From positions 69,851,829-69,915,828 of the forward strand of contig OW028573.1 of the NCBI GenBank assembly GCA_932294295.1: a stretch of DNA of 64,000 bases, written 5' to 3'. A program made the translations under genes and the position numbers. Every line of letters starts with the position of its first letter. The first letter of the stretch is position 1. Shown one piece after another: positions 37,995 to 50,143 of the stretch. The stretch is from Alitta virens (taxonomy: Eukaryota; Annelida; Polychaeta; Phyllodocida; Nereididae). The notes under the pieces were generated by a model. The model was not told the origin of the DNA. It did not search any database and saw only the letters and a program-made list of their open reading frames with translations.

Positions 37995-38036
37995 TAGCAG
38001 CAGCAGCAACAACAACATCAGCAGCAGCAGCAACAG
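37995..38036 (+). repeat. Interrupted CAG/CAA cluster
   Basis: CAG runs separated by CAACAACAACAT; CTG/TTG in the PTBP transcript. Confidence 0.85.
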
Positions 38037-40177
38037 GATGGCCAGCAGGTGCAGGCTCACTTCCTGATCACTACACCTTGTATGCCTAATCAGCTTTGTC
38101 CAGCCAATCTCCACAAAAACACAACAGCTCTCCAGGACAAGTTTCCTCAGCCCCAAATCACACACCACACACAACATCAATAGCAGTATTTGGAAGACCA
38201 ATGCCACATTGTAAGCTTGCCCCAGGGACTTCAATCATCTTCTGATATTTTCATTACCCAATTTAATAAAAATGTTCCTTGCAGCTACAATACCATTTCC
38301 TCTAAACTTCAAAGTCCCTAATGATGGTAGATACCTTTCATTTTGACACTGACTATTTCATAATATGTGCCTCATTAACCACCAAGTTGCTAGGCTTGCT
38401 CGCTTTTCTGCACATGATAAATAGGTAGACAACACTTGAGCAGCTGAGAAACAATTGTTTATAGGACAGAGTTGAGGGGAGTGTTTTGAGAAGGTTGTTG
38501 GGCTGCAGAGCTAGGAGGAACTATCGCCCACCTGGCTCTGTCTTTATCACAATAACAGGCTAATCTGTCGAGTTTTTGAAGCCGCAATTGGCCATCATTT
38601 GTGTGCTTAATGATAAGCCTATGTCTGTTTTCACGAAGATTTGCCCAGGCCCAAAAAAACAACAGACAGCTAGCTCATTTCAAGCTATTCCATGCAGCCA
38701 TATCCTCAGCACGCGATCTGTCATAATGTTCCGCCTTTTTCTTCACTTTATTGGTTTGTGCCAAGATAAATGTTCCCAATACTTGTCACATTTTATCAAC
38801 CGCTCTATCAGGTTATGATCTAACTCAAACATATTACATGGCATAGGACTTGACTCAGATTGCTCAGGATCAACATGTTCCGCCGAGTCTAATTACGATA
38901 AAGAGATATTCTACTAATATTTGCCAATGTCTAAATGCAAACAGATAAGGAGGACCGGTTAGAATTACTAGTGTCATCCTAAGGCCAATGCTCAATTAAT
39001 ACCACGTTGAAAATGTCCATCACTTCTATCAATCAGCCTGGGTCGTGCAATTTATTAGATTGACAGCCAACAGTATAGGCTCGTATAATTGGCCAACTGA
39101 TAAGCAGTTATGTATATGGCAAGTTGCCCACGCAGACATATGAAGCGACAGACAACAACATAAACCTGATATGGCAATCCCATAGGTTTATAACATCACG
39201 TTCTAATATCACACAATTTTCAAGGAACAGTGACAAAACTACAGACAGAAGAGTTGAGCAAATAAGTCAGTTGAGGAATAATGAATAGAGCTGCAGCCTG
39301 TTGCGGACTGATGCCATTGATGATTGTCAATGTCATTGGTCGTAATAGGCTAGATCCAATAGGGTCAGCAATTTCATGGGGATCTCAATCTGTTGCATGG
39401 CCATTGTTATGTGATACAGCCAACCAAGCCAAGGCCTATGGGATAAAAACAAGCAGCACATGACATTATCATATGGCAGGGTCACATCACACCAGTTCAT
39501 GGCGCCTCTAAATTATTCATGATTTAATTGTGCTCAACTCTGGATGATTAATGGCTAGCTGCAACTGCCAGCAATGACGGTATACAGCTACAGCAGCTAA
39601 TACAGTTGTTGCAGAGTTGTATGGGGCATACTCGTTCACACGTCTTTGTGACGTGGCATATGCTAATGTTGCATTTTCTATAACCATCATTAGTCCAGTC
39701 TTGCTATCCCCGGGTCATTTGCCAAATTACTTAACCACCTTGTGGTCTCCTGGGACCTAGGCTCAACTGTCGCGGGGCCAGCATTAACAAGTCCAAAGCG
39801 CCTTTTCAATGCATTTGCAAACACTGCAAGACAATATCACAATCCTGGATTCTGCAACAGCCTTTCCCTTTTACAAGAGAGCCTCTTTTGTAACCTCAAT
39901 AAACGAGTTTAAAATCCTGATGCTAGGTGGAGCTTTTATAATATGCCGAGCTACAATGACACAAGGGATATGTTCTTACAAAGGGTGGACTGTCAATATT
40001 TCAGCAGGTCTGTCTCAGCACATAATAGGTAATCCGATAGAGAAAGCTTTTCGGCCTTTTTCACAATGCGCAGGTCGGGTATAGCGGATCCAAGTAAGCA
40101 GAATTTTGTATCTTTTTCTTTTGCTTTATTTCTAACAAATGGTGATGCCCAACTGGCCATCAGCATTGTCGCCAAAC

Positions 40178-40200
40178 AACAGCAGCAGCAGCATCAACAA
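40178..40200 (+). repeat. Interrupted CAG/CAA cluster
   Basis: CAACAGCAGCAGCAGCATCA; CTG in the PTBP transcript. Confidence 0.8.
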
Positions 40201-42135
40201 GAGAGACAGATTCTGCATAATGGAACATGCGAGTACAGGCTAGATCATTACAGTCAACAAAACCCTGCAGGACACATTTGAAACATTTCACAAAGGGACA
40301 GCCGACCAAGAACTGCATTATGTAAGGGCACATACAATAAAGGTCCTCTGGCCCATGCAATATCAGAGCAGCTCCATGCCATGCAGTCCCTGTGGAGAGA
40401 AAGTCCATTAATTAAGCTCTCCTGGCTAAATTATTGCTTATTCTGGGTCAACATTAAGCGTTTGGCCTGCGCAGCACTTGGCCCTTATTCATGATATGGA
40501 TGTTGTTGAATTTTTACATGGACATGCAGGACCTAATTGCCGCCCAATGGGCGCCACCACATCAATTATGACGAAAGGACATTGGTGCCTGGAGCAACTT
40601 CCACCCCCTTTCCCTCTAAACGTTTGACTCATCAAATTACTCCCATTCCAAAATATCCCTTATGTATACCGTAAAATTAAATTGTCGAATTCCCAGAGAT
40701 ACAACATTCCGGACGCTCCACAACAGTCATACAAAATGCCCTTAAACATAGGGATCCAGTGTCCCCAAGACCGACTCAGTAACACTGGCAACCACTGAGA
40801 TTCTTGTGCGTTTACTATTGATTCAAAAATTCGAGTGGGAGGCATTTGCAAGGCATTATTCACTAGCATATGTATCGGTGTGTATAATATACAATATAGA
40901 CCATTGTCTAACCTATAGTATAATATCGATTCACAAAACTATTAGACTCTAGGGAATGGAGCTAATTGCTCCAAATCAAACAAAATGCCAATTACCACCA
41001 CCGCAAATGAAATAATCTAGTCCCAAATCATTAGAACAATATGGCATTAATGGAAATAATAATGGTGTGTTCAGCCAAGCGATAATAGCCGTGTGATTAG
41101 ACACTGCCACATGAATAAATCATGTTATTGAACGTGTGTTATTGCAATGGCAAAACTGGCCAGCCGACGAGCAATCATGCTTGAAACGACCAGCAACACA
41201 TTGGGACGAAAGATTATCCATTGAGGCAGTTAATCTTGGTCTGATAATCTATCAGGTTGTCTTCCATATGGAAAGGCATTGGCCCTCCAGCGCATGACAC
41301 CGACAGCTAGCAGCAGGCAGCCTCAACACCAATATTGCCAGCCAACCAGCCAGCAACCAGCCAGCAGCAGAAGGGCCACAGGAGCAACTGCAAGGTTCAT
41401 ATTGACAAATGGATGTGCTCCCTTGATAAGCATTATGAAGATGAGCTAGAATTACAAAGTTGATAGGAAGAAGCAGCTTAACATGCTCAGTCACATAATC
41501 TCGTACGATGATATCCTCTCATAGGCTTCCTAAGTGACAGACGCTGCAAGATGATAATCTATGACAGGGAAAAATCCAATTTACTTTGCTAATGATAAAT
41601 ATTAACAAGCACCCAGAGCATTGTAATTCCAGAGGTAGGGCTCTATAGCCATATACACGAAGATCTGCATTGTTTTGAAGGTCTTTCTGTCCGACCAATG
41701 ACAGGCATTTCCTCTGCTCTCGCCTTCTGAATAGTAACGACACATAAAAACAATGAATGTGTACAAAGTACCGCTGACTCATTCTGACCTTCCTATATCG
41801 CTGACACGACTAAGTTGATAAAACTTTCCCCTAATTCCCAACAATTATATGTATACGGTTAGTTTCATTAAAAACGGCCTGGCAAATTGAACCTCGACCA
41901 TGCTAGACAACTTCTGCTATATGATGCTACCTGACACAATACATAACTGTCTAGCTATAGCTGGCTATTCAAAGCCAGATCTAAAAGTACATATTTATAA
42001 TATATTAGATAAGTTTCTTACATTTTCCAAGGTTTATATTTTTTCAGTAAGCCAACTATAAGCTAGGAGTAGACAAAAGTGGCTGGCTTTAGCCAGTATC
42101 CCTGTTTAGTCCAAGGTTATAGCTATTATATGTGC

Positions 42136-42254
42136 TTCTTCCCAAATTCCCAAATATTACATGTACATTCTTCCCAAATTCCCAACTTACATTTAATTCT
42201 TCCCTAATTCCCATTTATTATATTTATTTCCTAATTATCAACAATTATATGCAA
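42136..42254 (+). repeat. Degenerate about 30-bp tandem repeat, 4 copies
   Basis: Successive units start TTCTTCCCAAATTCCCAA, TTCTTCCCAAATTCCCAA, TTCTTCCCTAATTCCCAT and TTTCCTAATTATCAACAA, each followed by an AT-rich tail of about 12 bp. A lone related sequence (CCCCTAATTCCCAACAATTA) occurs near 41828. Confidence 0.75.
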
Positions 42255-42668
42255 TTCTTTCGTAATCCAGCAGACAGCAAGCTGCACCCAGGTGACATAA
42301 CTGCATTAAATCATTCTATACTTAGACAGCTCAATATGCAGCCAACTGCATTAGTAGTTTAAAGCTCTGTGGATTTCCTGGAATCATGTTGCTTTGTTTC
42401 AACAGGTCATTCACACAAAAATTGATCCTGCTACTTTTGCAAAAGAGTTAAGCAATTTCCTCGCATAATTGCACGAATTCCCCTCAGGAAATTCAAAGCC
42501 ATCTCTATGCTCAAGTAATGCAGACATTAATTTCATTATTCTTTACAATTCTTCAACTAGCACCACAATCTGATCAAGAATACGACAATTTGAGCCACAG
42601 AGCTTTATTCCTTTCTGTCAGCTCTTCCTCCTGCTGGTGAATTTCTTCTTTTTTCTGTCGGTTCAAAG

Positions 42669-42774
42669 AGTGCCCCCCTTGGAGACAAGTCTGGTTTACT
42701 TGGAGGACACCTCTGCAAGTTCTTATCACCGCCATAAAAGCCTCGACAAACGTAATGAGGACGAAGTGTCTCAG
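42669..42774 (+). CDS. Candidate plus-strand exon inside the PTBP intron
   Basis: On the opposite strand to PTBP, a long pyrimidine tract (GCTCTTCCTCCTGCTGG, then TTTCTTCTTTTTTCTG) leads to acceptor GTTCAAAG and a 106-nt block ending at donor CAG|GTAAGG. The frame entered one base before the codon GTG reads VPPLETSLVYLEDTSASSYH and on through RHKSLDKRNEDEVSQ, a charged, protein-like stretch with no recognised family. I found no partner exons nearby on this strand, so it could be a nested antisense gene, a non-coding transcript or chance. Confidence 0.3.
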
Positions 42775-43693
42775 GTAAGGAGCATATCAGTCAACACAGG
42801 TGCTTGCATAGGGCCAATAAGCGCCATACAGAGACAAGAAATTGCTCTGATTGTTTACTCCCACATACAGTGTACAGAGACGATGTATACGCTTGCAGTC
42901 CATTAAACATAAAGACGTATGTGTCATACACTAGCCTTTGTTAGGTGTACATTTAATGGTTTGCTTTCTTCCTACAACGAAGAGGAGACGCGACCAATTA
43001 GTGCAAGTAACACATACAAGGTCTCGAAGCACACATGACCTGCCCAGGGCAAACATGATCACAGATATAGTGTGGTGTGTTCCAATTTAGGTCTACGGTA
43101 CAACCCACGTGAATACTACATATGTACATATGCTATATGCACAGCAAAACAAGGGTGACTCAAATGCGGGAAGATAGAATATTGACACCACAAATGCAAG
43201 CAGAAATTGGCCAAATTTCCTATTGTTAAAGGAAACGGGTCTATCTGCCAACAGCTCAGATTTACCATAACTAACAGTCTATCCTTTACGACATGTGGGA
43301 GGAGAAGTCATTTCATAAGTGGAGAAAGCTGACGGTTGCCATTATAGCTAGCTCAATTTCCCCATGCTCATAATCATAGCAGTGTCAGGCACGATGTGTA
43401 CACTTTAAACTGTACGTGCCATGCACAGCACAATCATGCTAGAGGGTAACTTCCTCTTCTAGGACTGACACTGACTTGTCGATTTTTTTGGAGAGGACCT
43501 CAACTGAAACCAGTCAGGTGAGGACCTCTTCATTTCGTCTATTTGCCTATTCTAATGATCTCATTCCAATATGAGTCATGTTTACTATGAAAACCACGCT
43601 CCATACTATAAGAAAACTCAAAATTTTTGGCGAGAGCAAACATGCCCTGTGTGACTTTTTCTCCATAATATCAAAGCTGAAATTCAGACAGTT

Positions 43694-43706
43694 GGGGGGG
43701 GGGGGG
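43694..43706 (+). repeat. G13 homopolymer
   Basis: Uninterrupted run of 13 G, about 0.55 kb from the TSMFQD block on its downstream side. Confidence 0.9.
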
Positions 43707-44245
43707 AGGCAAAAAGATCAACAAAGGAGAGAACTGTCTAAATAAGCATTTTGTAGGCAAGATAGCAGCATATATGTGTCATGGCCCTGCATGAGCTATT
43801 CTTAGACCCATGGAGGAGGAGGTGTCTATCTTAATCATGTCACAGGCATATAGGTCACATACACATTGCGGTGTGTTCAAGTGGAACTCACCAGGAAAAC
43901 TATCCCACGCAATATGACCAAGCATGAACTGCGTAACTCACACCTATAACAAGGGTAACATTGATCTGCTAAGGGTGTTACACTGGTCACATATCAATAC
44001 AGATCGATGCTAAGGCAAGCAGATCAATAGGGGTGTGACACTGCATGTCCTACATGACAATATGAGCTGGATGGCGCATGACAACCGGGGTGAGAATAAC
44101 AGTTGGACATGTGAGGGAGATCTGGCTGCCTGCCTATCAGCCTGCCTGTCAAAGCTAATGCCGCCATTTCTAGGAGCCCACAATAAGCTGTTGTAGGATA
44201 CCGACTCTAAGTATAGCTGGCTAGAGTAGGTAACAATAAACTCAC

Positions 44246-44293
44246 CGCCATCAATATGTCTTGGACCTCTGGGTTGTCTTGAAACATGCTGGT
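44246..44293 (-). CDS. Candidate 48-nt cassette exon (TSMFQDNPEVQDILMA)
   Basis: Exactly 48 nt, open in phase 0, encoding TSMFQDNPEVQDILMA, with donor GCG|GTGAGT. The acceptor CTACTCAAGCAG is preceded by about 50 nt of almost pure pyrimidine (including CTTCCTTTCCTTCGCC and TTGTTCTTC), longer than most introns need and typical of PTB-repressed exons. Included in frame it gives ILMA|RGSEELL, replacing the NLS lysine by alanine. The internal ATG (44287) would also let it serve as a first exon (MFQDNPEV…). The acidic, helical-looking peptide has no family match that I recognise. Confidence 0.55.
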
Positions 44294-44299
44294 CTGCTT

Positions 44300-44355
44300 G
44301 AGTAGGCTCCGATAGATAGAAGAACAAAGGCGAAGGAAAGGAAGACGGGAAGAGC
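44300..44355 (-). promoter_or_regulatory. Extended pyrimidine tract before the TSMFQD exon
   Basis: About 50 nt of nearly continuous C and T in the transcript, separated by some 20 nt from the AG of the acceptor. This layout is typical of PTB-repressed exons. Confidence 0.45.
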
Positions 44356-47300
44356 TCCGAGCTAAAGAACAGGAGACACTAGACTGGTGTCTATGCGCTT
44401 ATGACTAAGAGTTTTACATGGCTGGATCTGGCAAGCAGCAATATGGCAGGTAGGCTAAGGCGAGCCTGTTGGACAAGACATGCCCGGGCACACTTGGCAT
44501 GCTGCGTCACCGAATCAAAGGAGACGCGGATTAGCTCTTGGCTGGGGGACACCTTAATAAGTCCTAACACATATGGCCCTCCTTATCGTGTATGCTGCTA
44601 AAAACTTGACCATGGCCAGGTATAGCCAACAGTACAACAAGGTGGGCTGTTGACACAAGAGCTTTTCCCCCATCCTCTCTTTGCCATCGTTTTCTTTCTG
44701 CAGCAACTTCGCCTACTCGTGTTCGCATGACAGCCATGACTGCACTGACATATGATACAAACAGCACGCTGCGCAACATTCATATATGATCAAACAGAGA
44801 AGCAGCAGAAAACCATAAAAGCATCTTTGCTAGACTCTCAGGAGCAAAGACGGCACGAAAGCCACAGACAATGGCAAGAAAAACCCCTTCTTTGTGGAAG
44901 CCTCTATGTAAAATGACAAAGCTTAAAGAGGCAAACATCCGTGAATCCCTGCTATATAATTCATGGGCCTAGACTGCTGCTGCAGAATGAAACAGTGCAA
45001 AGGACCTAGTGCAAAAGGACTAGGCATGCAGAGCATAGACGGACACAAGCGGAGATGCCATTTTATATGGTGGGATACAAAGGGTGAAATGATCAATCAG
45101 GAGGAACAATGGGCCCGGTGACATGGCCCACTCCAAAGCATTGTGGCTCCATGGAACATTGATCACAGGCGCACTTAAGACAAACACAGCATGGCCACAT
45201 GGACTGCAATTGGCCAGGCTAATGAGCACCTGAAGACTAGCCACAAATCAATGGCATCAATTTGGCACTAATGAAACCATAAAGGCCACAGGGCGGAAAT
45301 GACCAAGGTGCTTTCCTGCAGGCGGCAGCAGCCACGGCTCTCGGACAACTGACCACTGGCCAGTCATCAGCCAGTCCATAATCCCCTGTCATACGTATGC
45401 ATAAAGACCTGTGCGCAGTCCCACTCGCAATTACTTATTGCCCCAAATCGCCCCAAAACAATGAAAGGAGCATTTCTGGTGAGGCTGGGCAATTCTTTGC
45501 AGTTGGCAGGTCAATAACTCTCCCTCAATACCCCATTTCCAGATGGCATCAAGCAGTCAGCCGGGGACATGATTCTATCTGCCAGTGGGCTTGTCAGGTG
45601 TCCACTGTTTGTCACATTCAAGCGTCAGAGGTCAATCTGCCTCATGTGGCCCACAATCACGGAATCCGTGATAAATGAATTCTGTCAACAGAATCACAGT
45701 TATTGTTTCAATTATAGTGCACAGATGAGAAAGCACACACCCATCTACTATAACTGTGCAATAACTGTCCAATTGCATAATGATATCATCCGCTATCAGA
45801 ACGATCATCATTTCAATTGTAATGAAAATATAGGTTGACAGAGCTTATATACCATATGAAGAAAAAAACTACATAGCCTCTCAAATGATACAAACGATTT
45901 CATTAACAACAATCCTCAATCCACGAGTGTCAACAATCAACATTAAAGCCAGGTTGATGAAAACATTACACCGTACAACAATGTACAGGTGAGATATTGT
46001 CAGTCTTCACCATAAAAGACATTAATTTGCCAGCAGCGCCATAAAAGTTGTTAGGTGTATCATGATACGCTGCAGCAATTACACAGGGAGGTGAGAAACA
46101 TGAAGACCATACAGAGCTGCGGCTGAGAATTCCCAGGTATCTGGAGAGAACAAATTGCAAGGAAAAAGCTATTAAAGCTGTGAGAAAGCTATATCAAGTC
46201 TCTCAGTCTGATGCTGGTGCAATCTAAGCCATACCATTGTGGATGAATCTCCGAGAAAGTGGTGTGAATGGAGGAGAGAAGCAGTGAGATGCAGAAAGAA
46301 GCAGTGAGAGACGGTGACTGGTGTATTTGGAGGGAGCCTGCAGCTGACAGGGCCTCATTACTGCACCTGCTACCTCTTCTCCATCTCATTTGCCATGTAA
46401 TCAAATTGCAAATTTTCACCGTTCATGTTTATTTCCTCCAAAAAAAAAAACTAATTTCATTTGAAGAGTTTACAAACTTACTCATTGTTGAATTAGCTCA
46501 AGAGAAACCAGGCTATTTTGTGACATCCACGACATGACAGATAATTTTCCGGTCAAAGACCATGTGCACCTCACTCGGCTCAGCAGAGACACAATGGGCG
46601 AGAAAACTGCTCAAATCATTAATTAGGAATTCTTTTATAGACGATGCTAGGACTAAGGCTCCGGTGCTTTCATTTATATCAGTTATTACAATTACCTACA
46701 AACTAATGGCCCTGTTTCGTCAAGCCTCCACAGCCCTATTAGCTTGGCTGTCTTCCACATGACTGAACGATGTCATCAATTCTACAAATTGACACCAAAT
46801 TATCTTATTTTTCAACGCCCGTAGCCAAAAAGTGATGTAGTCAAATCGAGTGGCCTGCGTGCAGACATCCAACATAGTTTAATGCTGCTTTAATCCCCAC
46901 TCTAATATTCCAGGCACATTGTACCATTGACCTATAACTACAGCAATATGTTATCCGAAGAGGACACATGACTATTGATATTGCAATGTGGTATTTGTCA
47001 GCAATTTCACCCTGTGTACACTGAGCTATGCATGTAAAAACCTCATTTGACATAGATTTAGACACAGAACTGAATAAACTCCAGGGCATCCATTAAATCG
47101 CACATTGTTGAGTTAGCATTCTGAGGGCCTAACAGTGCTGTAACCGATGCTCGACATACTTGTGTGACACCCAACATTTGGCAAACCAATTCATCCCCAA
47201 TTACGCATATTGGGAGCAACCCAGCCCTGGAACTATTGCTTGTGTTTAACGCTGTCTGCAACTCTAGGCAGGGGTCCTAGCTCTGAGGCAGGTTAGGTTG

Positions 47301-47531
47301 TCCAAGCAGTAGGGGCAGCTTGCCTTGCCAGCATAACACGAATAACTCCGGTAATACGTAGACGTTGAGCAATGACACGGGAGACGTTTGTTCATGTATT
47401 ATGTGCAGGGTCCACGTAGTAGGTCTTGTCTTAGACAGGAGGCCTAGTACAAGAGTATATGGGTGGGCGGTGGCCCTTTGCAAGGCCAGCAGCAGAATAT
47501 ACAACTATAGTATCTGTAAGCTTGCAAGTGA

Positions 47532-47562
47532 ACCCAAAGAGGACCCAAAGAGGACCCAAAGG
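47532..47562 (+). repeat. 11-bp tandem repeat, about 3 copies
   Basis: ACCCAAAGAGG twice, then a partial ACCCAAAGG. Confidence 0.85.
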
Positions 47563-48364
47563 CTGGATCAGTTGCTGGCTGACCTCGGGCACTTGCAGGT
47601 GTGTGTACCTCAATTGATCCCTATGTGATCACAAATCAATTAGGCTCCGCGGACTGGCCTCACAACTGCAGACAAAATGCTGGCCGCTTGACCCTGCAGC
47701 CATACTCTTGACCATACTGCGGACGGCCAAGTGGTTAAGCAGTCCAATGAGCAGCCCAGGTGAGTACCAATCAGCCGTGGACAGCGCTGGCCACAGGTCA
47801 GTTGAACAGCAGTACATTCCGCTAGAGGACGCCCTCATCAATCATGGTGAAGAAGAGAGGCAGATAGTAAACAGAGGGCGTGACTGGGGGGTCTGACCCT
47901 CGCCCCTTCACCCCACACATCTCCCAACTCAACTATCTACCCTTATCTCATTGCAGCATCCTGCAGCACCCCGGCCACCGTCAAGCTGATTGTTCAAACT
48001 GCAGCTCCTCTTGCACCAGGTTGTCTTCCCTGGTTACTTCGCTTCCTGAAGGGCTGTGTTCCAGCTTTTCCCTCCCCAATCATTCATCAACATGGTTAGT
48101 TTGCTCTACCCCCCTCGATTCACCCCATGAACTAAACACACCCCTTCAATCGATGTAAGGGATGCAACCTTGAATGTCAGCTCTACTCCAGGTCCCTTCC
48201 TTGTGAAAAAATGCCTCCCCTGTTTTTCTTTATCTCCTTTTTTTTCCTTTCTATTTTGCGCAAAGGGCAGATAATGATTTGGCTGCTGTGCTGTGTGAGG
48301 CTGGCTCTGCAACAAGTCATGCGTGAGTCGCCGTTTCATGACGTGAGGATATATTCAGACTCAC

Positions 48365-48397
48365 CACATTGATCGTAATGACCACTGATCCATAATC
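48365..48397 (-). CDS. Candidate 33-nt cassette exon (DYGSVVITINV)
   Basis: A 33-nt block, phase 0-0, reads DYGSVVITINV between acceptor CAGCTTAAACAG and donor GTG|GTGAGT. The donor is good and the acceptor mediocre, with a weak pyrimidine tract. It would join as TINV|RGSEELL. It lies about 0.5 kb after the MSSVD block in the transcript. It could be a chance pairing of splice-like sites. Confidence 0.3.
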
Positions 48398-48932
48398 CTG
48401 TTTAAGCTGAATATCATGTCCTATTGATCTAGATTGTATAATGAACTTAGCAATTTAGCCTCGTTTGCGAATGGCAGAAAAATATTTTCGTCACAATAAC
48501 AAAAACAGCAACCCATGAGAACAACGACATAGGGACAGAATTGCACTTGGACATCTTTTGTAGCTTTTGTTAAATTCCAGGGTTGCAGAAGCTGTTGGTT
48601 TTGGTAACCAAGGAGAGATTCGTTACAGCTGTCTTAAGTGTTATGAGAGGAAAACAAACGCTGTTATGAAAATAAATATTGATGACTCCTCTCCTTTTGA
48701 AGCTGTCTTAATCCATAAAGCCAGGCTGGCATAGAGGCTGCCATAGCATAGAGGAAATGTGCAAGAGCATGTTGCCCAACACTTGAGGGTTCATTGAAGC
48801 GGAATCCTTAATACCACACAAATGGTGCAGAATAGCTAGTATCGAGAAACCTGTTGAGTCGAGTATAAGGCAAACACACAAGTTAAGAGGGGCTAGCTGC
48901 TTTGAATGAGGAATGTGAATGAGAGATCATAC

Positions 48933-48980
48933 CTGGTCAGACATGTCTGCTGGTGGTGGTGGTGGATCTACACTGGACAT
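48933..48980 (-). CDS. Candidate 48-nt exon (MSSVDPPPPPADMSDQ)
   Basis: Exactly 48 nt, open in phase 0, encoding MSSVDPPPPPADMSDQ with a run of five prolines, between acceptor GCTCTGCAG and donor CAG|GTATGA. It begins with ATG, so it could start translation itself or sit inside a longer N-terminus. Junction would be MSDQ|RGSEELL, losing the NLS lysine. The tract before the acceptor (CACATCACCAGCCACACGG) is only moderately pyrimidine-rich, which lowers confidence in an internal exon and slightly favours a first exon. Confidence 0.5.
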
Positions 48981-49691
48981 CTGCAGAGCCGTGTGGCTGG
49001 TGATGTGAGCATGGGAGCAAGCTATGCTGTCACTCTGCAGATGTGACCTGCCCCTGCTACTTCCACAAGGCATGGGCTGGCTGGCTTGTGGTTTGCCCAG
49101 CAGCAGGCCATCACTAGGCAACATGGGTCTGCCAAAGTGTTACTTAACCCTGCAGGTGAAACAACTACCTGCTTTCGGTGTAACAAGTAACCATTGTAAA
49201 TAATCATCAATTAATCACGCAGACAAAAAAACATTTCATATGCATTACTGTGTAACACACAACTCCCATACAAGGCCCTTCAATTTACTGTGTATAAATA
49301 AGTCAACATTAGTAGGGCGATCAGTTTCCAATTGGTCTTTTGTAGGGGAAGATTTCTAGCTTATTTATGCGCCCTTGTTGCATTGTGCAGAGCAAAACAT
49401 CCTTGACATCCCCCATAAGGGAATACATCATTGCAGAGGAATTTAAGGCAACTATTCGGCAGGCAGGGTCATGCACAATCGGCCTGTGTGTCTCACTTGC
49501 CCACAAATAATGCGCAGCTATGTGTTGGCCAGGTAACTAGCAGAGGATCCCTTGATCGCCTCCACACAAATACACCTGGCACAACAACATAGCAAAAACA
49601 GAGGGAGAGAGAGGCTTGGATCAATAGAGGCAGACAGCCCAAGATACAACAACTGAGGAATGAGGGCCCAACTAAGAGAGGAAAAGCTCAC

Positions 49692-49732
49692 CTTCATCAT
49701 GTCCTCAGGTCGTGCTGCATTCATGTCGAAAA
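49692..49732 (-). CDS. Candidate alternative first exon (MNAARPEDMMK)
   Basis: An ATG at 49724 opens MNAARPEDMMK, which ends at donor AAG|GTGAGC in phase 0. An in-frame stop lies 24 nt upstream of the ATG, so this is most easily a first coding exon with 5' UTR; an acceptor-like CATTCGAG would place an internal start at 49732. Spliced to the common exon it reads DMMK|RGSEELL and keeps KR. Just after the donor the transcript has CTTTTCCTCTCTTAG, and about 75 nt further on CCTCTCTCTCCCTCTG, both PTB-type. Confidence 0.5.
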
Positions 49733-49966
49733 CTCGAATGGCAGATTAGAACAAGGGCCCATCCACTAGTGTGCCTAGGCGCACTGGGTAAATATGTAGA
49801 CTGGAATACTAAGCTTGTTTTCTTTTCACTTTGCATGCCATGACTTGCTTGAGTGTGCCTTCTCAAACAAACGCCCGTCCCCTGTCCCCTTTCTTGGGGG
49901 GGGGCTGTTAGCACTACACTTTAAATGCCATCCTAGCAGAGACCAAGGTTGGAGCCAATGAGAGGA

Positions 49967-50010
49967 GGGGGGGGGGGGGGTTAGATATATAAGAAACCCC
50001 CCCCCCCCCC
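49967..50010. repeat. G14/C14 inverted repeat with 12-nt loop
   Basis: Fourteen G (49967-49980), then TTAGATATATAAGAAA, then fourteen C (49997-50010). G14TT pairs with AAC14, a perfect 16-bp stem around AGATATATAAGA. It lies between the candidate exons at 49692 and 50094. Confidence 0.85.
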
Positions 50011-50093
50011 ACATAACCCTACCTGGGTCCCCACTGCCCTCCTCTGTTGACTTTCCCAGTCATATAGGCCCAGCAGAGGCCCACTCTGCTTAC

Positions 50094-50143
50094 CTGCTAA
50101 ACAATGCTCTACAAAGCACAGCCTTAGCACCAACATGACCCAT
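50094..50143 (-). CDS. Candidate first exon with a phase-2 donor (MGHVGAKAV…)
   Basis: The ATG at 50143 opens 16 codons (MGHVGAKAVLCRALFS) followed by AG at a strong donor, GCAG|GTAAGC. Two spare bases at the end match the one leading base of the block at 32687-32735, giving a serine and then IMKELSG in frame. An acceptor-like AAATTCCTCAG lies 16 nt upstream. The composition of the peptide is unremarkable, so this remains speculative. Confidence 0.2.
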
